From NCBI GenBank assembly GCA_017559845.1, contig JAFYQQ010000005.1:1-64000 (forward strand): a stretch of 64,000 nucleotides of DNA. The letters are read 5' to 3'. Shown piece by piece: positions 7,493-16,200 of the stretch (the stretch's first letter is position 1; each line of letters starts with the position of its first letter). Source of the DNA: Bacteroidaceae bacterium (lineage in GTDB: Bacteria; Bacteroidota; Bacteroidia; Bacteroidales; Bacteroidaceae). The notes beneath the pieces were generated by a model. The model saw only the letters and a program-made list of their open reading frames with translations, ran no database searches and was not told where the DNA came from. The translations under genes were made by a program, and so were the position numbers.

Positions 7493-8635
7493 ATGAAAAG
7501 GAATTATTTAATGATGGCAATGGCCGCCGCAATGTTGGCAAGCTGTGCCCAAACCGGTCTGGTTGAAGAAATCGCCGAAGAACCCCAAAAAGCAATCGGC
7601 TTCAGTACGTTTGTGGATAAGGCTACAAGGGCGGAGAATTCAGAAGAAGAATATTCTCAAGAAATGAATATCCATCATAATGTTTTCAGTGTTTGGGGTT
7701 TTAAGAACACATCAACAACTGCAGCAGTGTTTGCAGGTGTTAATGTTGAATATGTAGCTGCGTCTACTAATGGTGATGGAAGTACCATTCCTGCGCACTG
7801 GAAATATGATGAATTGCGTTATTGGGATAAAGCCGCAACGGATTATTATTTCTATGCATGTGCTCCTATAACAGCACCTTTTATATTTACTGGTACACAA
7901 GATAATGGTAAGTTTACTATTGGAACGACTGGTTCAGAATATGAAGTAGATGCTCTAAATATTTCCCCCAAAAATAGCGAGGAAGCTCAGACATCTTGGA
8001 AAGAAAAAACTGAGAAAGATCTTATGATAGCGGCACCTTGTCATCTGAACGGAACTTCATTGTCAAACGCTTACGCTAGTAAAGTTGGCTTGAATTTTAT
8101 TCACATTTTGTCAAGATTGAATATTGTTATCAACAAATATGTGAATTCTTCAACTTCAATACTAGTAAAAAATATTACAATTGGTAATATGAAATACAAA
8201 GGAACCTTTGATGAAGAAACTGGAGTTGCCGATAACACAATAGGAACAAACAGCCGTTGGACTAAAACTACAGATAAGAAAGATTATAGTTATGATATAG
8301 ATTATTCTGTACATCGTACACAAAACAATTATGTAATAGAAGCACTTATTATGCCCCAAACTACAAAAACTGAAGAAGTAAAATTGGATGGAACAGGAGA
8401 TATGGATGAAGCTTATATTAGAATAAATTATAGTTTAACATCTGGCTCAACAACTGAATATTTTACCGCATGTTATAATTTGGCAAAAGTATTTGGAATA
8501 GAATCTGGTGAACTTGAGTTTAATGAAGGTTGGCAGAATACATTGACTATTTCCTTATCCCCCGCTGCTATAGTATTTACAGCTAATACCGCTCCTTGGG
8601 ATGATAAAGTGACAAAAGAACTTCCTATCAAATAA
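7493..8635 (+). CDS. Fimbrillin family lipoprotein 2 (AT-rich)
   Basis: This is a 380-residue fimbrillin-type lipoprotein with lipobox LASC (Cys18), the motif ELRYWDKAATDYYFYACAP and a closing strand FTANTAPWDD. After roughly the first 130 bp the coding sequence becomes visibly AT-richer than its neighbours and uses many A/T third positions, whereas adjacent fimbrillin genes are GC-richer. The signal-peptide region matches the neighbours. This pattern suggests recent replacement of the mature-subunit region by recombination or transfer. The function is presumed to be a pilus subunit exposed to immune or phage selection. Confidence 0.83.
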   Translation: MKRNYLMMAMAAAMLASCAQTGLVEEIAEEPQKAIGFSTFVDKATRAENSEEEYSQEMNIHHNVFSVWGFKNTSTTAAVFAGVNVEYVAASTNGDGSTIPAHWKYDELRYWDKAATDYYFYACAPITAPFIFTGTQDNGKFTIGTTGSEYEVDALNISPKNSEEAQTSWKEKTEKDLMIAAPCHLNGTSLSNAYASKVGLNFIHILSRLNIVINKYVNSSTSILVKNITIGNMKYKGTFDEETGVADNTIGTNSRWTKTTDKKDYSYDIDYSVHRTQNNYVIEALIMPQTTKTEEVKLDGTGDMDEAYIRINYSLTSGSTTEYFTACYNLAKVFGIESGELEFNEGWQNTLTISLSPAAIVFTANTAPWDDKVTKELPIK

Positions 8636-8670
8636 CCCCTCAATTAAACAAAAAACCAATCATATCCAGG

Positions 8671-8698
8671 CCAGGTGGGGTTGAATGTCCCCTCCTGG
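8671..8698 (+). terminator. Intercistronic hairpin without T tract
   Basis: CCAGGTGGGG (8671-8680) and CCCCTCCTGG (8689-8698) form a 10-bp stem with one mismatch and an 8-base loop. There is no T run, so it may be an attenuator or mRNA-stability hairpin between fimbrillins 2 and 3 rather than a full terminator. It covers an ATG at 8685, making that start unlikely for the next gene. Confidence 0.45.
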
Positions 8699-8711
8699 TC
8701 ACAAAGAGAGA

Positions 8712-9890
8712 ATGACAGAAAAGGGCAGAATGATAAAGGCAATGACGCGACTGGCTGGCTTGACAATGGCGTGCGGGCTGGCAGCTTGCGGCGGTGAGAT
8801 TCTCATCGACGAACCACAAGCCGAAGCATGTGTCGTACCCATTGTTTTTGACGACGGATTTCTGGATCATGCCGTGGGCACACGTGCTGCCATCAATCCG
8901 CTAAGCGACCACTCCACCACCATGGGCGTGTGGGGCTGGCAGACGCTGGAAGACATCTCTCATACCCTGTTGTTCTCTAATCATCCCATCTATTATTCGG
9001 CAGGGGAGTGGACCTACAGTCCGTTGCGCTATTGGGACTCCGGCTGCACCTATCGCTTCCATGCCTATGCGCCCCACTATACCGACCAGAAAGGCGGCCA
9101 TGCAGAGGTGCGCATCAATGTGGTGGACTATCACCTGTCCATCAAAGGAGTCCAGATAAAGGGTGACAACCTGCAGACTGTGCCCTCTGCCCAGCAGAAG
9201 AATGTGTTCAGCACAGCACTTGCTCCCCATGATGTGGACTGGATGGTGGCACGTAACGGACAGCTGACCACCGGCAACGTGCGTCCCCAGGTGGCGTTCA
9301 CCCTGCAGCATGTGCTTGCCAAACTCAATGTGCGTCTGCGCCTTTCAGATGCCCTGGCTGCCGATCCTGGCCTAACGAAGATTACGGTGGATACCCTCAG
9401 TATCGGAGAACTGGCGGCAAGAGGACGCTTTGACCAGCTCTATGACGCCACACCATCGGCCGACGGCACAGAGGAAGAATGGACCGTTCCCTCATGGACA
9501 CCCCAGCTGACCTATCTGCGGCAGGAACCCTGTGATGCCAATAACAAATGGCAATACATTATGGAGAGTCTGCTCATACCGCAGGCCATCCCCTACGAAA
9601 CCGAGGTGCGCCTGGTCTACACCGCCACTTACAGCGATGCCCGCAAGGAGCAGACCACCTACCGCATGCCCTTGCGCGAGGTGTTCAGCACAGTCTCGCA
9701 CTTTGTCAGTGGAAACAGCTATACCATCTCGTTCCTGATAGCCCCCGATGCCATCCTCTTTGACGCGGAGGTGGACAGCTGGGCGGAACACTTTGAAACA
9801 GCATCCATGAAGTCCTTGAAATCTTTAGGGTCCTTAGGGTCCTTAAAGTCCTTAGGGGCTTTAGGGTCATTAGAGAAAATAAACAATTAA
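8712..9890 (+). CDS. Fimbrillin family lipoprotein 3 with Ser-Leu-rich tail
   Basis: This fimbrillin-type lipoprotein of about 392 residues has lipobox GLAAC (about Cys22), the motif SPLRYWDSGCTYRFHAYAP and a closing strand FDAEVDSWAEHF. After that strand, where homologous proteins end, the reading frame continues for about 30 residues through seven 9-bp repeats (9810-9872) encoding Lys/Gly-Ser-Leu units. This tail looks like simple-sequence DNA that was read into the gene. The start at 8712 is preferred over 8685 because it avoids the upstream hairpin and has a purine-rich AAAGAGAGA just before it; 8730 is also possible. Confidence 0.83.
   Translation: MTEKGRMIKAMTRLAGLTMACGLAACGGEILIDEPQAEACVVPIVFDDGFLDHAVGTRAAINPLSDHSTTMGVWGWQTLEDISHTLLFSNHPIYYSAGEWTYSPLRYWDSGCTYRFHAYAPHYTDQKGGHAEVRINVVDYHLSIKGVQIKGDNLQTVPSAQQKNVFSTALAPHDVDWMVARNGQLTTGNVRPQVAFTLQHVLAKLNVRLRLSDALAADPGLTKITVDTLSIGELAARGRFDQLYDATPSADGTEEEWTVPSWTPQLTYLRQEPCDANNKWQYIMESLLIPQAIPYETEVRLVYTATYSDARKEQTTYRMPLREVFSTVSHFVSGNSYTISFLIAPDAILFDAEVDSWAEHFETASMKSLKSLGSLGSLKSLGALGSLEKINN
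9810..9872 (+). repeat. 9-bp coding minisatellite, seven units
   Basis: Seven 9-bp units of the type (A/G)(A/G)GTCCTTA run in frame through the 3' end of fimbrillin 3 and encode Lys/Gly-Ser-Leu. The same 9-mers form the signal-peptide coding region of fimbrillin 5 (10980-11060). The unit length is a multiple of three, so copy-number changes would alter protein length without a frameshift. Confidence 0.88.
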
Positions 9891-9905
9891 AAAAGATAAC
9901 ACACA

Positions 9906-10958
9906 ATGAAGAAAATGTTCAGAAATCTGTTATGGAGCGCACTGCTCTGTGCAACAGCCTCTTGTTCCCAGGAAGTACTGGTGGAAGAAGTAGATGTAAA
10001 GGTGCAGTTGAAGGATGCAACCATCCGTTTTTCCGACACCAATCCTGTAAATGGCACGCGTGCGTCCTTGACTGCGACAGAAGGATTCCCCACGGGAACC
10101 GAAATAGGCGTCTATGGATTCCAGACCTCTACAGGAAATTCCACAGACCGCATCTTCAGCAACCAGAAGGTTAAAAAGGTAAGTGCAGATACCTGGACCT
10201 ACAGTCCGTTGCGCTATTGGAACCTCACCTCAACCTATGCTTTCCATGCCATATATCCCTATAGCACCTCTGCCTATGCCTTTGACGAGACAACCGGCAA
10301 CTTTTCTGTTGAGGACTTTGTTGTGGCCAACACAACCGATGAGCAGACTGATGTGATGATTGCACAGAAGAACGCCACACATCCCTATAACCTAGTGGAA
10401 CTGCAGTTTGACCATCTGCTCTCCAACGTGAACTTCTATTTCAAGACCGTAAGCACCTTCGACTTTGCCGCAGGTGTGAGCAAGGTGGAAGTGGTATCGT
10501 TTGATGTAGAGGGTCTTAACAGCACCGGCGACTATCTCCAAAATGGCTTTGACGCCACAGGCCGTGTGTTGGGTGTCTGGACAGTGGAAGGAACCGATGT
10601 ATATGACCACCCTGTGGTAACCACAGGCGAAGTGACCTCTGCCACAGAGGTCGTCGCCCTCAGCAAGGATCTTCTGCTTCTGCCTCAGGATTTGACAGAT
10701 GCCGCCAAGGTGGTGAAACTATCATACCGTATCCATTATACGGATGGCACCAGCTGCTTCCTGCAGAAAGAAGTGCCTCTGGCTAAGGCCGCCTATACGG
10801 GTGGAGCCTTGACGGTATGGAACCCCAACTGTATCTATAACTACACACTGGCTGTAAATCCAGCCATCAATGCAGACGGAACCAGCAACGTCATAGACTT
10901 CACCGCTTCTGTTGAAGAATGGGAGCAGGAAATTGACGCAGAAATCCCTGTAAAGTAA
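9906..10958 (+). CDS. Fimbrillin family lipoprotein 4
   Basis: This is a 350-residue fimbrillin-type lipoprotein. The signal peptide ends CATASC, giving acylated Cys20. It is followed by SQEVLVEE, nearly the same as in fimbrillin 1 (SNEVLVEE), which points to shared ancestry by tandem duplication. The signature SPLRYWNLTSTYAFHAIYP and the closing strand DFTASVEEWEQE are present. It begins 15 bp after the previous gene and ends 6 bp before the next, so it is surely in the same transcript. A role as a minor or alternative pilin is inferred. Confidence 0.85.
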   Translation: MKKMFRNLLWSALLCATASCSQEVLVEEVDVKVQLKDATIRFSDTNPVNGTRASLTATEGFPTGTEIGVYGFQTSTGNSTDRIFSNQKVKKVSADTWTYSPLRYWNLTSTYAFHAIYPYSTSAYAFDETTGNFSVEDFVVANTTDEQTDVMIAQKNATHPYNLVELQFDHLLSNVNFYFKTVSTFDFAAGVSKVEVVSFDVEGLNSTGDYLQNGFDATGRVLGVWTVEGTDVYDHPVVTTGEVTSATEVVALSKDLLLLPQDLTDAAKVVKLSYRIHYTDGTSCFLQKEVPLAKAAYTGGALTVWNPNCIYNYTLAVNPAINADGTSNVIDFTASVEEWEQEIDAEIPVK

Positions 10959-10964
10959 GAACTA

Positions 10965-11990
10965 ATGGTGAGAAGAATGTCTTTAAAGTTTTTGAAGGCT
11001 TTAAAGTCCTTAAAGTCCTTAAAGTCCTTAGGGTTCTTAGGGTTTTTAGGGTTTTTAGGGGCAATAGCCTCTTGTACTAGTCATACCGGTGAAGGCGAGA
11101 TGGAACCCGCAGCCATCGGTTTCCATACCCACCGCATTGAGGAGGTGGGCACACGTGCGCTTATCAGTACAACGGATGATTTGCGTACGCCTGGTTTTGG
11201 TGTGTATGGTGACAAGACGGTAGGGAAATCTTCTCCGCAGTTGGTCTTTGAGAATATCAAGGTATTTGGAACTCCCTGGGACTATGAACCCACGAAGTAC
11301 TGGGACCGCACTGCCGCTTACCGCTTTGTGGCTTATGCACCTTATGCACCTTGGACAGAATCAGAATCCGTCACTTGGTATAGTTCTGTAGACAAGACGC
11401 TGACCATCAATGGTATTCCCCAATGGCAGAAGATAGATGGTGACGAGATAGATTACCTTGTGGCCACTAGCGCAGGAACAGCCGAGCAATATCTTTCCCA
11501 GCCTACTAATGGTACGGTCAATCTGGAATTCAAGCATATTCTGGCACAGCTGACGGTAAACATCGCTAAAGTCAGTCCTGCGGCAGATTACAAAGTCAAT
11601 GGATTATGGTTTGAGTACGTGCCGACTGGAGACTGTAATTGTGTTTATGACAGCAGTAATGAAAGCCTTTCTTTCATTGGTGGTAGTACAGGGCAACAAA
11701 ATTTGCTTCCTACTGATGCCAATATTAAAGTAGGAACCTCCTCCACACAACTGGCGCATTATCTGGTGGCGCCCTTCGATCTGGGAACAGTAAATCTCCA
11801 GCTGAGTTATACTCTTGGGAGTAGCGAGCCTAAAACTGTGCCAGTCCCTCTCGGTATCACCAAGTTCGAATCCAATCACAGTTATGTGTTCAACTTGCTC
11901 TTTGAGGCAGGAAGCAATATCAGTGTTTCTGTAACAGAAGTAAAGAATTGGGAAACCATTGAAGTGACCGATGATGTGTATAATTGGTAA
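10965..11990 (+). CDS. Fimbrillin family lipoprotein 5 with repeat-built signal peptide
   Basis: This is a 341-residue fimbrillin-type lipoprotein. Its signal peptide is encoded almost entirely by nine 9-bp repeats (10980-11060). These give four Lys-containing triplets (Ser-Leu-Lys type), making the charged n-region, then Gly-Phe-Leu triplets that make the hydrophobic core, ending GAIASC with the lipobox Cys. The mature part has EPTKYWDRTAAYRFVAYAP, a variant of the family motif. Starts at 10965 (MVRRM) and 10977 are both possible. Slippage in the repeats would change signal-peptide length, charge or hydrophobicity in frame, a possible means of tuning export. Confidence 0.83.
   Translation: MVRRMSLKFLKALKSLKSLKSLGFLGFLGFLGAIASCTSHTGEGEMEPAAIGFHTHRIEEVGTRALISTTDDLRTPGFGVYGDKTVGKSSPQLVFENIKVFGTPWDYEPTKYWDRTAAYRFVAYAPYAPWTESESVTWYSSVDKTLTINGIPQWQKIDGDEIDYLVATSAGTAEQYLSQPTNGTVNLEFKHILAQLTVNIAKVSPAADYKVNGLWFEYVPTGDCNCVYDSSNESLSFIGGSTGQQNLLPTDANIKVGTSSTQLAHYLVAPFDLGTVNLQLSYTLGSSEPKTVPVPLGITKFESNHSYVFNLLFEAGSNISVSVTEVKNWETIEVTDDVYNW
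10980..11060 (+). repeat. 9-bp coding minisatellite, nine units
   Basis: Nine in-frame units of the TCCTTAAAG / TTCTTAGGG type encode the signal peptide of fimbrillin 5. The 5' units carry AAG (Lys) and the 3' units carry GGG (Gly), so the array changes gradually from charged to hydrophobic. It is related to the array at 9810-9872. Confidence 0.88.
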
Positions 11991-12042
11991 AACAAAAGTA
12001 TTGAATTGGGGCGTCAAAAATGAGTGTAAAAAAAACAAGTGC

Positions 12043-12172
12043 CTCCAATGTCATCCTGAACTTGTTTCAGGATCTCACTGCGAGCCTTTACCAACCCCTG
12101 TCTGCGGACAGATGCTGAAACAAGTTCAGCATGACATCTGCTTTGGGTTGCCGTGTTTTGTTATATAGAAGA
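12043..12172 (+). repeat. Interspersed palindromic element, copy 3
   Basis: It lies between fimbrillins 5 and 6. The left part contains CCTGAACTTGTTTCAGG, itself a near-palindrome, and the right part has TGCTGAAACAAGTTCAGCA, a near-perfect palindrome. The middle has CTCACTGCGAGCCT and CTGCGGACAGATGC, and the end is TTGTTATATAGAAGAA. Orientation is the same as the other copies. It splits the otherwise tight fimbrillin gene run. Confidence 0.75.
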
Positions 12173-12179
12173 ATAGCCA

Positions 12180-13268
12180 ATGATGAAGCAAATGCGATAT
12201 ACGAAAACAGCAATATGCATAGGAATGATAATATGTCTTGTGGCCTGCCAAGACGAGGGGCTTGACCGCAAGAAGGGTTCTATTCGTGTCAGCGCCTTTG
12301 CCTATGAAGGTCAGGTGGTCAGTCGTGCGACTGCTGATGGCTATACTGACTTTGCCAATACTTATGGTGCCACTTCTTCCAGCCCTGTGGTCATGCCTTT
12401 CTGGGCTGTGTCAGGTGCTAATTCAAATGATTTCACAGCCTCGTACAACGGCACGGACTGGAGTTCTTATTGTCATCTGGAACCAGGCACTTACAATTTC
12501 TATAGCTATCTTCCTAAAAGCATAACTGCTGATGGGGTAGATGTAACATTTACAAACGGTTCTCCAGCCACATTAACCTTCGGGAATGTCCCCGCCGTTC
12601 TGGGTAAGGATCTCCTTGTCTCTGTGGCTACAACAAGCGGTGACAGCAGTACAGATAATCCTTATGACCAGGTGATTGACGGAAGCGAAAACCAGCCTTT
12701 AACCTTCCGCATGGATCATGTGCTGGCAAAGCTAACCTTCTCGTTCACCAATCCCACGGACAAATCGTTTTCAGATTTGCGCAGGATCGTCATTAAAGCG
12801 GTGGAGGTGAAGACCACATGGAGTCAGCGATGGAACATTGTGTGTACGATGGACAATTCTTTAAGTTACAACATTAAGTCTTCGGATGGCGAACCAGTTT
12901 CCCATACCATTGAGAACAATTCTTCTCAGACGATAAATGGAGAACCCGTTACAGGATATTTGGTAGAGCAGAAAGCCTATAATGAATCAGCATCAACCCC
13001 TTTCGGTTCCTGCTATCTTGTGCCTAACGATGGTCACGCAGTTTCTATCAGGGCCACATACGATGTGTATGACAAGAACGGAACGCTCATTCGAGCAGAT
13101 GAAAAAGCTGTAAACAACAGTTTGGTTATTACCCGTAAAAATACATCTGGCAACTATAATCCCATAGAAGCCGGTACGGAATACAAGGTAAACGTGCAAG
13201 TCATCCCCGACTATCTGTATGTGTTGGGCGACGACGATGCCGGAAACGCGCTGCAAATAGGGTCGTAG
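12180..13268 (+). CDS. Fimbrillin-like lipoprotein 6 (divergent)
   Basis: This is a 362-residue lipoprotein with lipobox CLVAC (about Cys23) and a mature start QDEGLDRKK. It lacks the RYWD motif of the other five, but EPGTYNFYSYLPKS occupies the equivalent place and MDHVLAKLTFSFTNPT matches the central conserved block (compare FDHLLSNVNF and FKHILAQLTV in neighbours). It is therefore probably a more distant fimbrillin, perhaps a tip or accessory subunit, but this is inference. The palindromic element separates it from fimbrillin 5. It ends 26 bp before the giant repeat protein, suggesting the two are functionally paired. Confidence 0.75.
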   Translation: MMKQMRYTKTAICIGMIICLVACQDEGLDRKKGSIRVSAFAYEGQVVSRATADGYTDFANTYGATSSSPVVMPFWAVSGANSNDFTASYNGTDWSSYCHLEPGTYNFYSYLPKSITADGVDVTFTNGSPATLTFGNVPAVLGKDLLVSVATTSGDSSTDNPYDQVIDGSENQPLTFRMDHVLAKLTFSFTNPTDKSFSDLRRIVIKAVEVKTTWSQRWNIVCTMDNSLSYNIKSSDGEPVSHTIENNSSQTINGEPVTGYLVEQKAYNESASTPFGSCYLVPNDGHAVSIRATYDVYDKNGTLIRADEKAVNNSLVITRKNTSGNYNPIEAGTEYKVNVQVIPDYLYVLGDDDAGNALQIGS

Positions 13269-13294
13269 CATGCTGCGTCTTCTAAATATTAATA

Positions 13295-16200
13295 ATGTAT
13301 AGAACTAAGGTTACATATATGAATACACAATATTGTCTCACTCTCATGTCACATCTCTTCAGCCGAAGTGCCTTTGGCCGCATTTGCGGGCTGTTGGTGT
13401 TATGGTCATTTGGCGCATTGTTGGCCCAGGCACAGATTGTCATTGACGGCGATGTCTATGGCGGTGGTCTGAATGGTGCGGTAGGTAGTACGGAAGGAAA
13501 TACCGAAACAGCCACAACGGTTGAAGTGGCGGGCCAAACAGGCAACGTGAGTGTCCGTACCGTCTTTGGCGGAGGCCAGAACGGAAAGGTACATGGTAAC
13601 ACCAAAGTAGATATCAACGGTGGTACCATTGGAGCCGAGACGCTGAAAGGCACCCCCTATGGTGGTGTCTATGGCGGTGGAGAGGGTACCGATGCTGTGG
13701 TTTCAGGTGCTACATATGTAACCATCAACGGCGGAGAGAATTTTAATAACGTATACGGCGGCGGAAAGCAAGCGCCTCTCAGCGGTAATGCTCATGTTTT
13801 CCTGCAAAGCGGAATTGTGCGCAACAATGTGTTTGCCGGTGCTTGTATGGCCAATATCGAGGGTTATGCTTTGGTGGATATTCAAGGGAATAATGCCAAT
13901 CAACTGCTTGTCAAGGCTGTGTATGGCGGTAACGACATCTCGGGTTTGATTTTAAATTCTAGCCCATCTAGTATTTCTAGTAGTTATATTAGTTATATTC
14001 CTTTGGTTACCAGTGGCCTTTCAGATGATTTGTCTTCCTATGTCTTTGCCCGGTCTACAGCCACCAACGCCTTCATTGGCAATGTGTTTGGTGGTGGTAA
14101 TGGCGATTACGACTATCGCGGCAGCGAAGGCAATTGGTCGGTAACGATGACTGACCCGGAGGCTACAACTGATGAGAAAACGATTACATTTGAAGGCCTT
14201 ACTAACCTTCCCGTTGCCTCCCATGCCTATCTGCAGATAGAAGGCGGAACCTACGGTAGCATCTATGGCGGAGGAAACAAGGCGACCATTTCTGGAAGTA
14301 CCGATATCTACTTTGGCATTGGTATGAATGGGGAGAGCTATGCGGATGTGGCCCCGATGACAAACATCCCTAAAGACGCTCTCGAATGGCTCGACCTCTA
14401 CGAAGGATATACCCTGAATGACGGTGGCAGCACGTTTAAAATGAATTACAATGCCTTCCGCATCTTCGGTGGTAACAACATTGCCGATATGAACATCCGC
14501 CCAACCTGGCACCTGAAGTCGGGTATGGTGGGCAATATCTATTCCGGTGGAAACCAGGGACGGATGACGTATGAGAAAGGACTCTTCCTCCCGCTCACTT
14601 CTAACCACATCAAGGTCAACAACGTATATGGCGGTTGCCGTATGGCTGACGTGAATCCAGGCGAAGCAAATGGAAACGGCACCATAGCGGGCGAGACCAT
14701 CACCTATCACCGTTTCAAGCATGCAGATAATGATGCTAAGTTTGCTGAATCGTATAAAGCCACTTACAATTTTGCCGAGGGCTATGCAGCCCGTGTGTTG
14801 GTGCTGGCCGGTCAGATCAACAACCTCTATGGAGGTAACGACATTTCCGGAAAGGTTTATCATGGTACCAATGTAGAGTTGCGCGGAGCCATTTCGGGCG
14901 ATGTTTATGGTGGCGGCAACGGTTCGTATGCCTATACTGACAAAGCAGATTGGAAAGAAGCCCATCCCGAAGATGCCGACTACTATTACGAACCTGGTGG
15001 AAATTCCTTGCAGGCGCTCTATAACAAGCGTCCCCACGTGGAGAAAACTTTGCTCCATATCACTGGTATCGATGCCGCTGCACCTCCTGTGTATGTCACC
15101 GGCGGTGTATATTGCGGTGGTAACAGCGCCACACTTGATGGAGACCAAAGCAAGCTTACAGCCAAATTCATGATTGGCCAAAATGTCATCATCAACGGTG
15201 TTTTCCTGGGATCCAATGGTGAGAATATGGTGAAGGAAGAGGTACTGGAGAAATATGCCACTAATGCCTTCTCTTCATTGGATTTGAAAAATGAGGGCCA
15301 GTTTGCTGAATACATGAAAGGTGTGTCGGTGAACTTGATACCCAAGATCGAATGGGAGTGGGACGACAACGATAATACACTACAACCCGGTAAGAGTGGA
15401 ATCAATTCCTACATCGGTTCGTTCTATTGCGGCGGTAATGTGGGAAGTATGACCACTCCTCACCAGATGGTGATGAACTTCCCGCGCTGCCTCACTGTCT
15501 TTGACCGTATTGTGGGCGGCTGTAACGCATCCAATATTTCCGCGGGAAATCATAATGCGGCTCTTAAAGGCGGTGTGACCAACGCATTTACAAACGGTTC
15601 TGCCAAGGAAGGCGGAAAGGCCAAGGTGGTGCTGAACGTGGATGCTCGTCTGGAACCCAGAGCCTTAAAGCCGGAATTCAATCAATATGGTTTTATTACA
15701 GGTACTCCTACATTTGCAATAAACAAGGAAAACTACACCTATGGTGCCAAGAATGACTATTCCATTCTGAAGGGTGCCAATGTGTATGGCGGCTGCTATA
15801 CGAGTGGTTATATCAACGGCGACGTAGAAATCAACATCAAACGTGATTTGGTTTCGCCAGACATACCTGAAGCAGACATGAAGTTGACCAACTCGGATTT
15901 CCTTGCCGACGCGGGTCTGACAGAGGCACCTTTTGCCCACTATGTGTTCTCCAAGGCCATGAATGTCTTTGGTGGCGGTTACGGAGCGCAAACCGAGATT
16001 CGCGGAAAGTCCACCATCAACCTTGACAAGAACGCCCGTGTCATGAAGGTCTTTGGCGGAGGCGAACAGGGTGTGGTACTTAATGGCGCAACCATAAATT
16101 TGAAGCCCACCTTGGAAAAGCCAGCCAATGGCGACTGCAATGTATATATGGTATATGGTGGCGGTTACGAAGGTGCAATGGGTCGCCAGGATAAAGTTGA

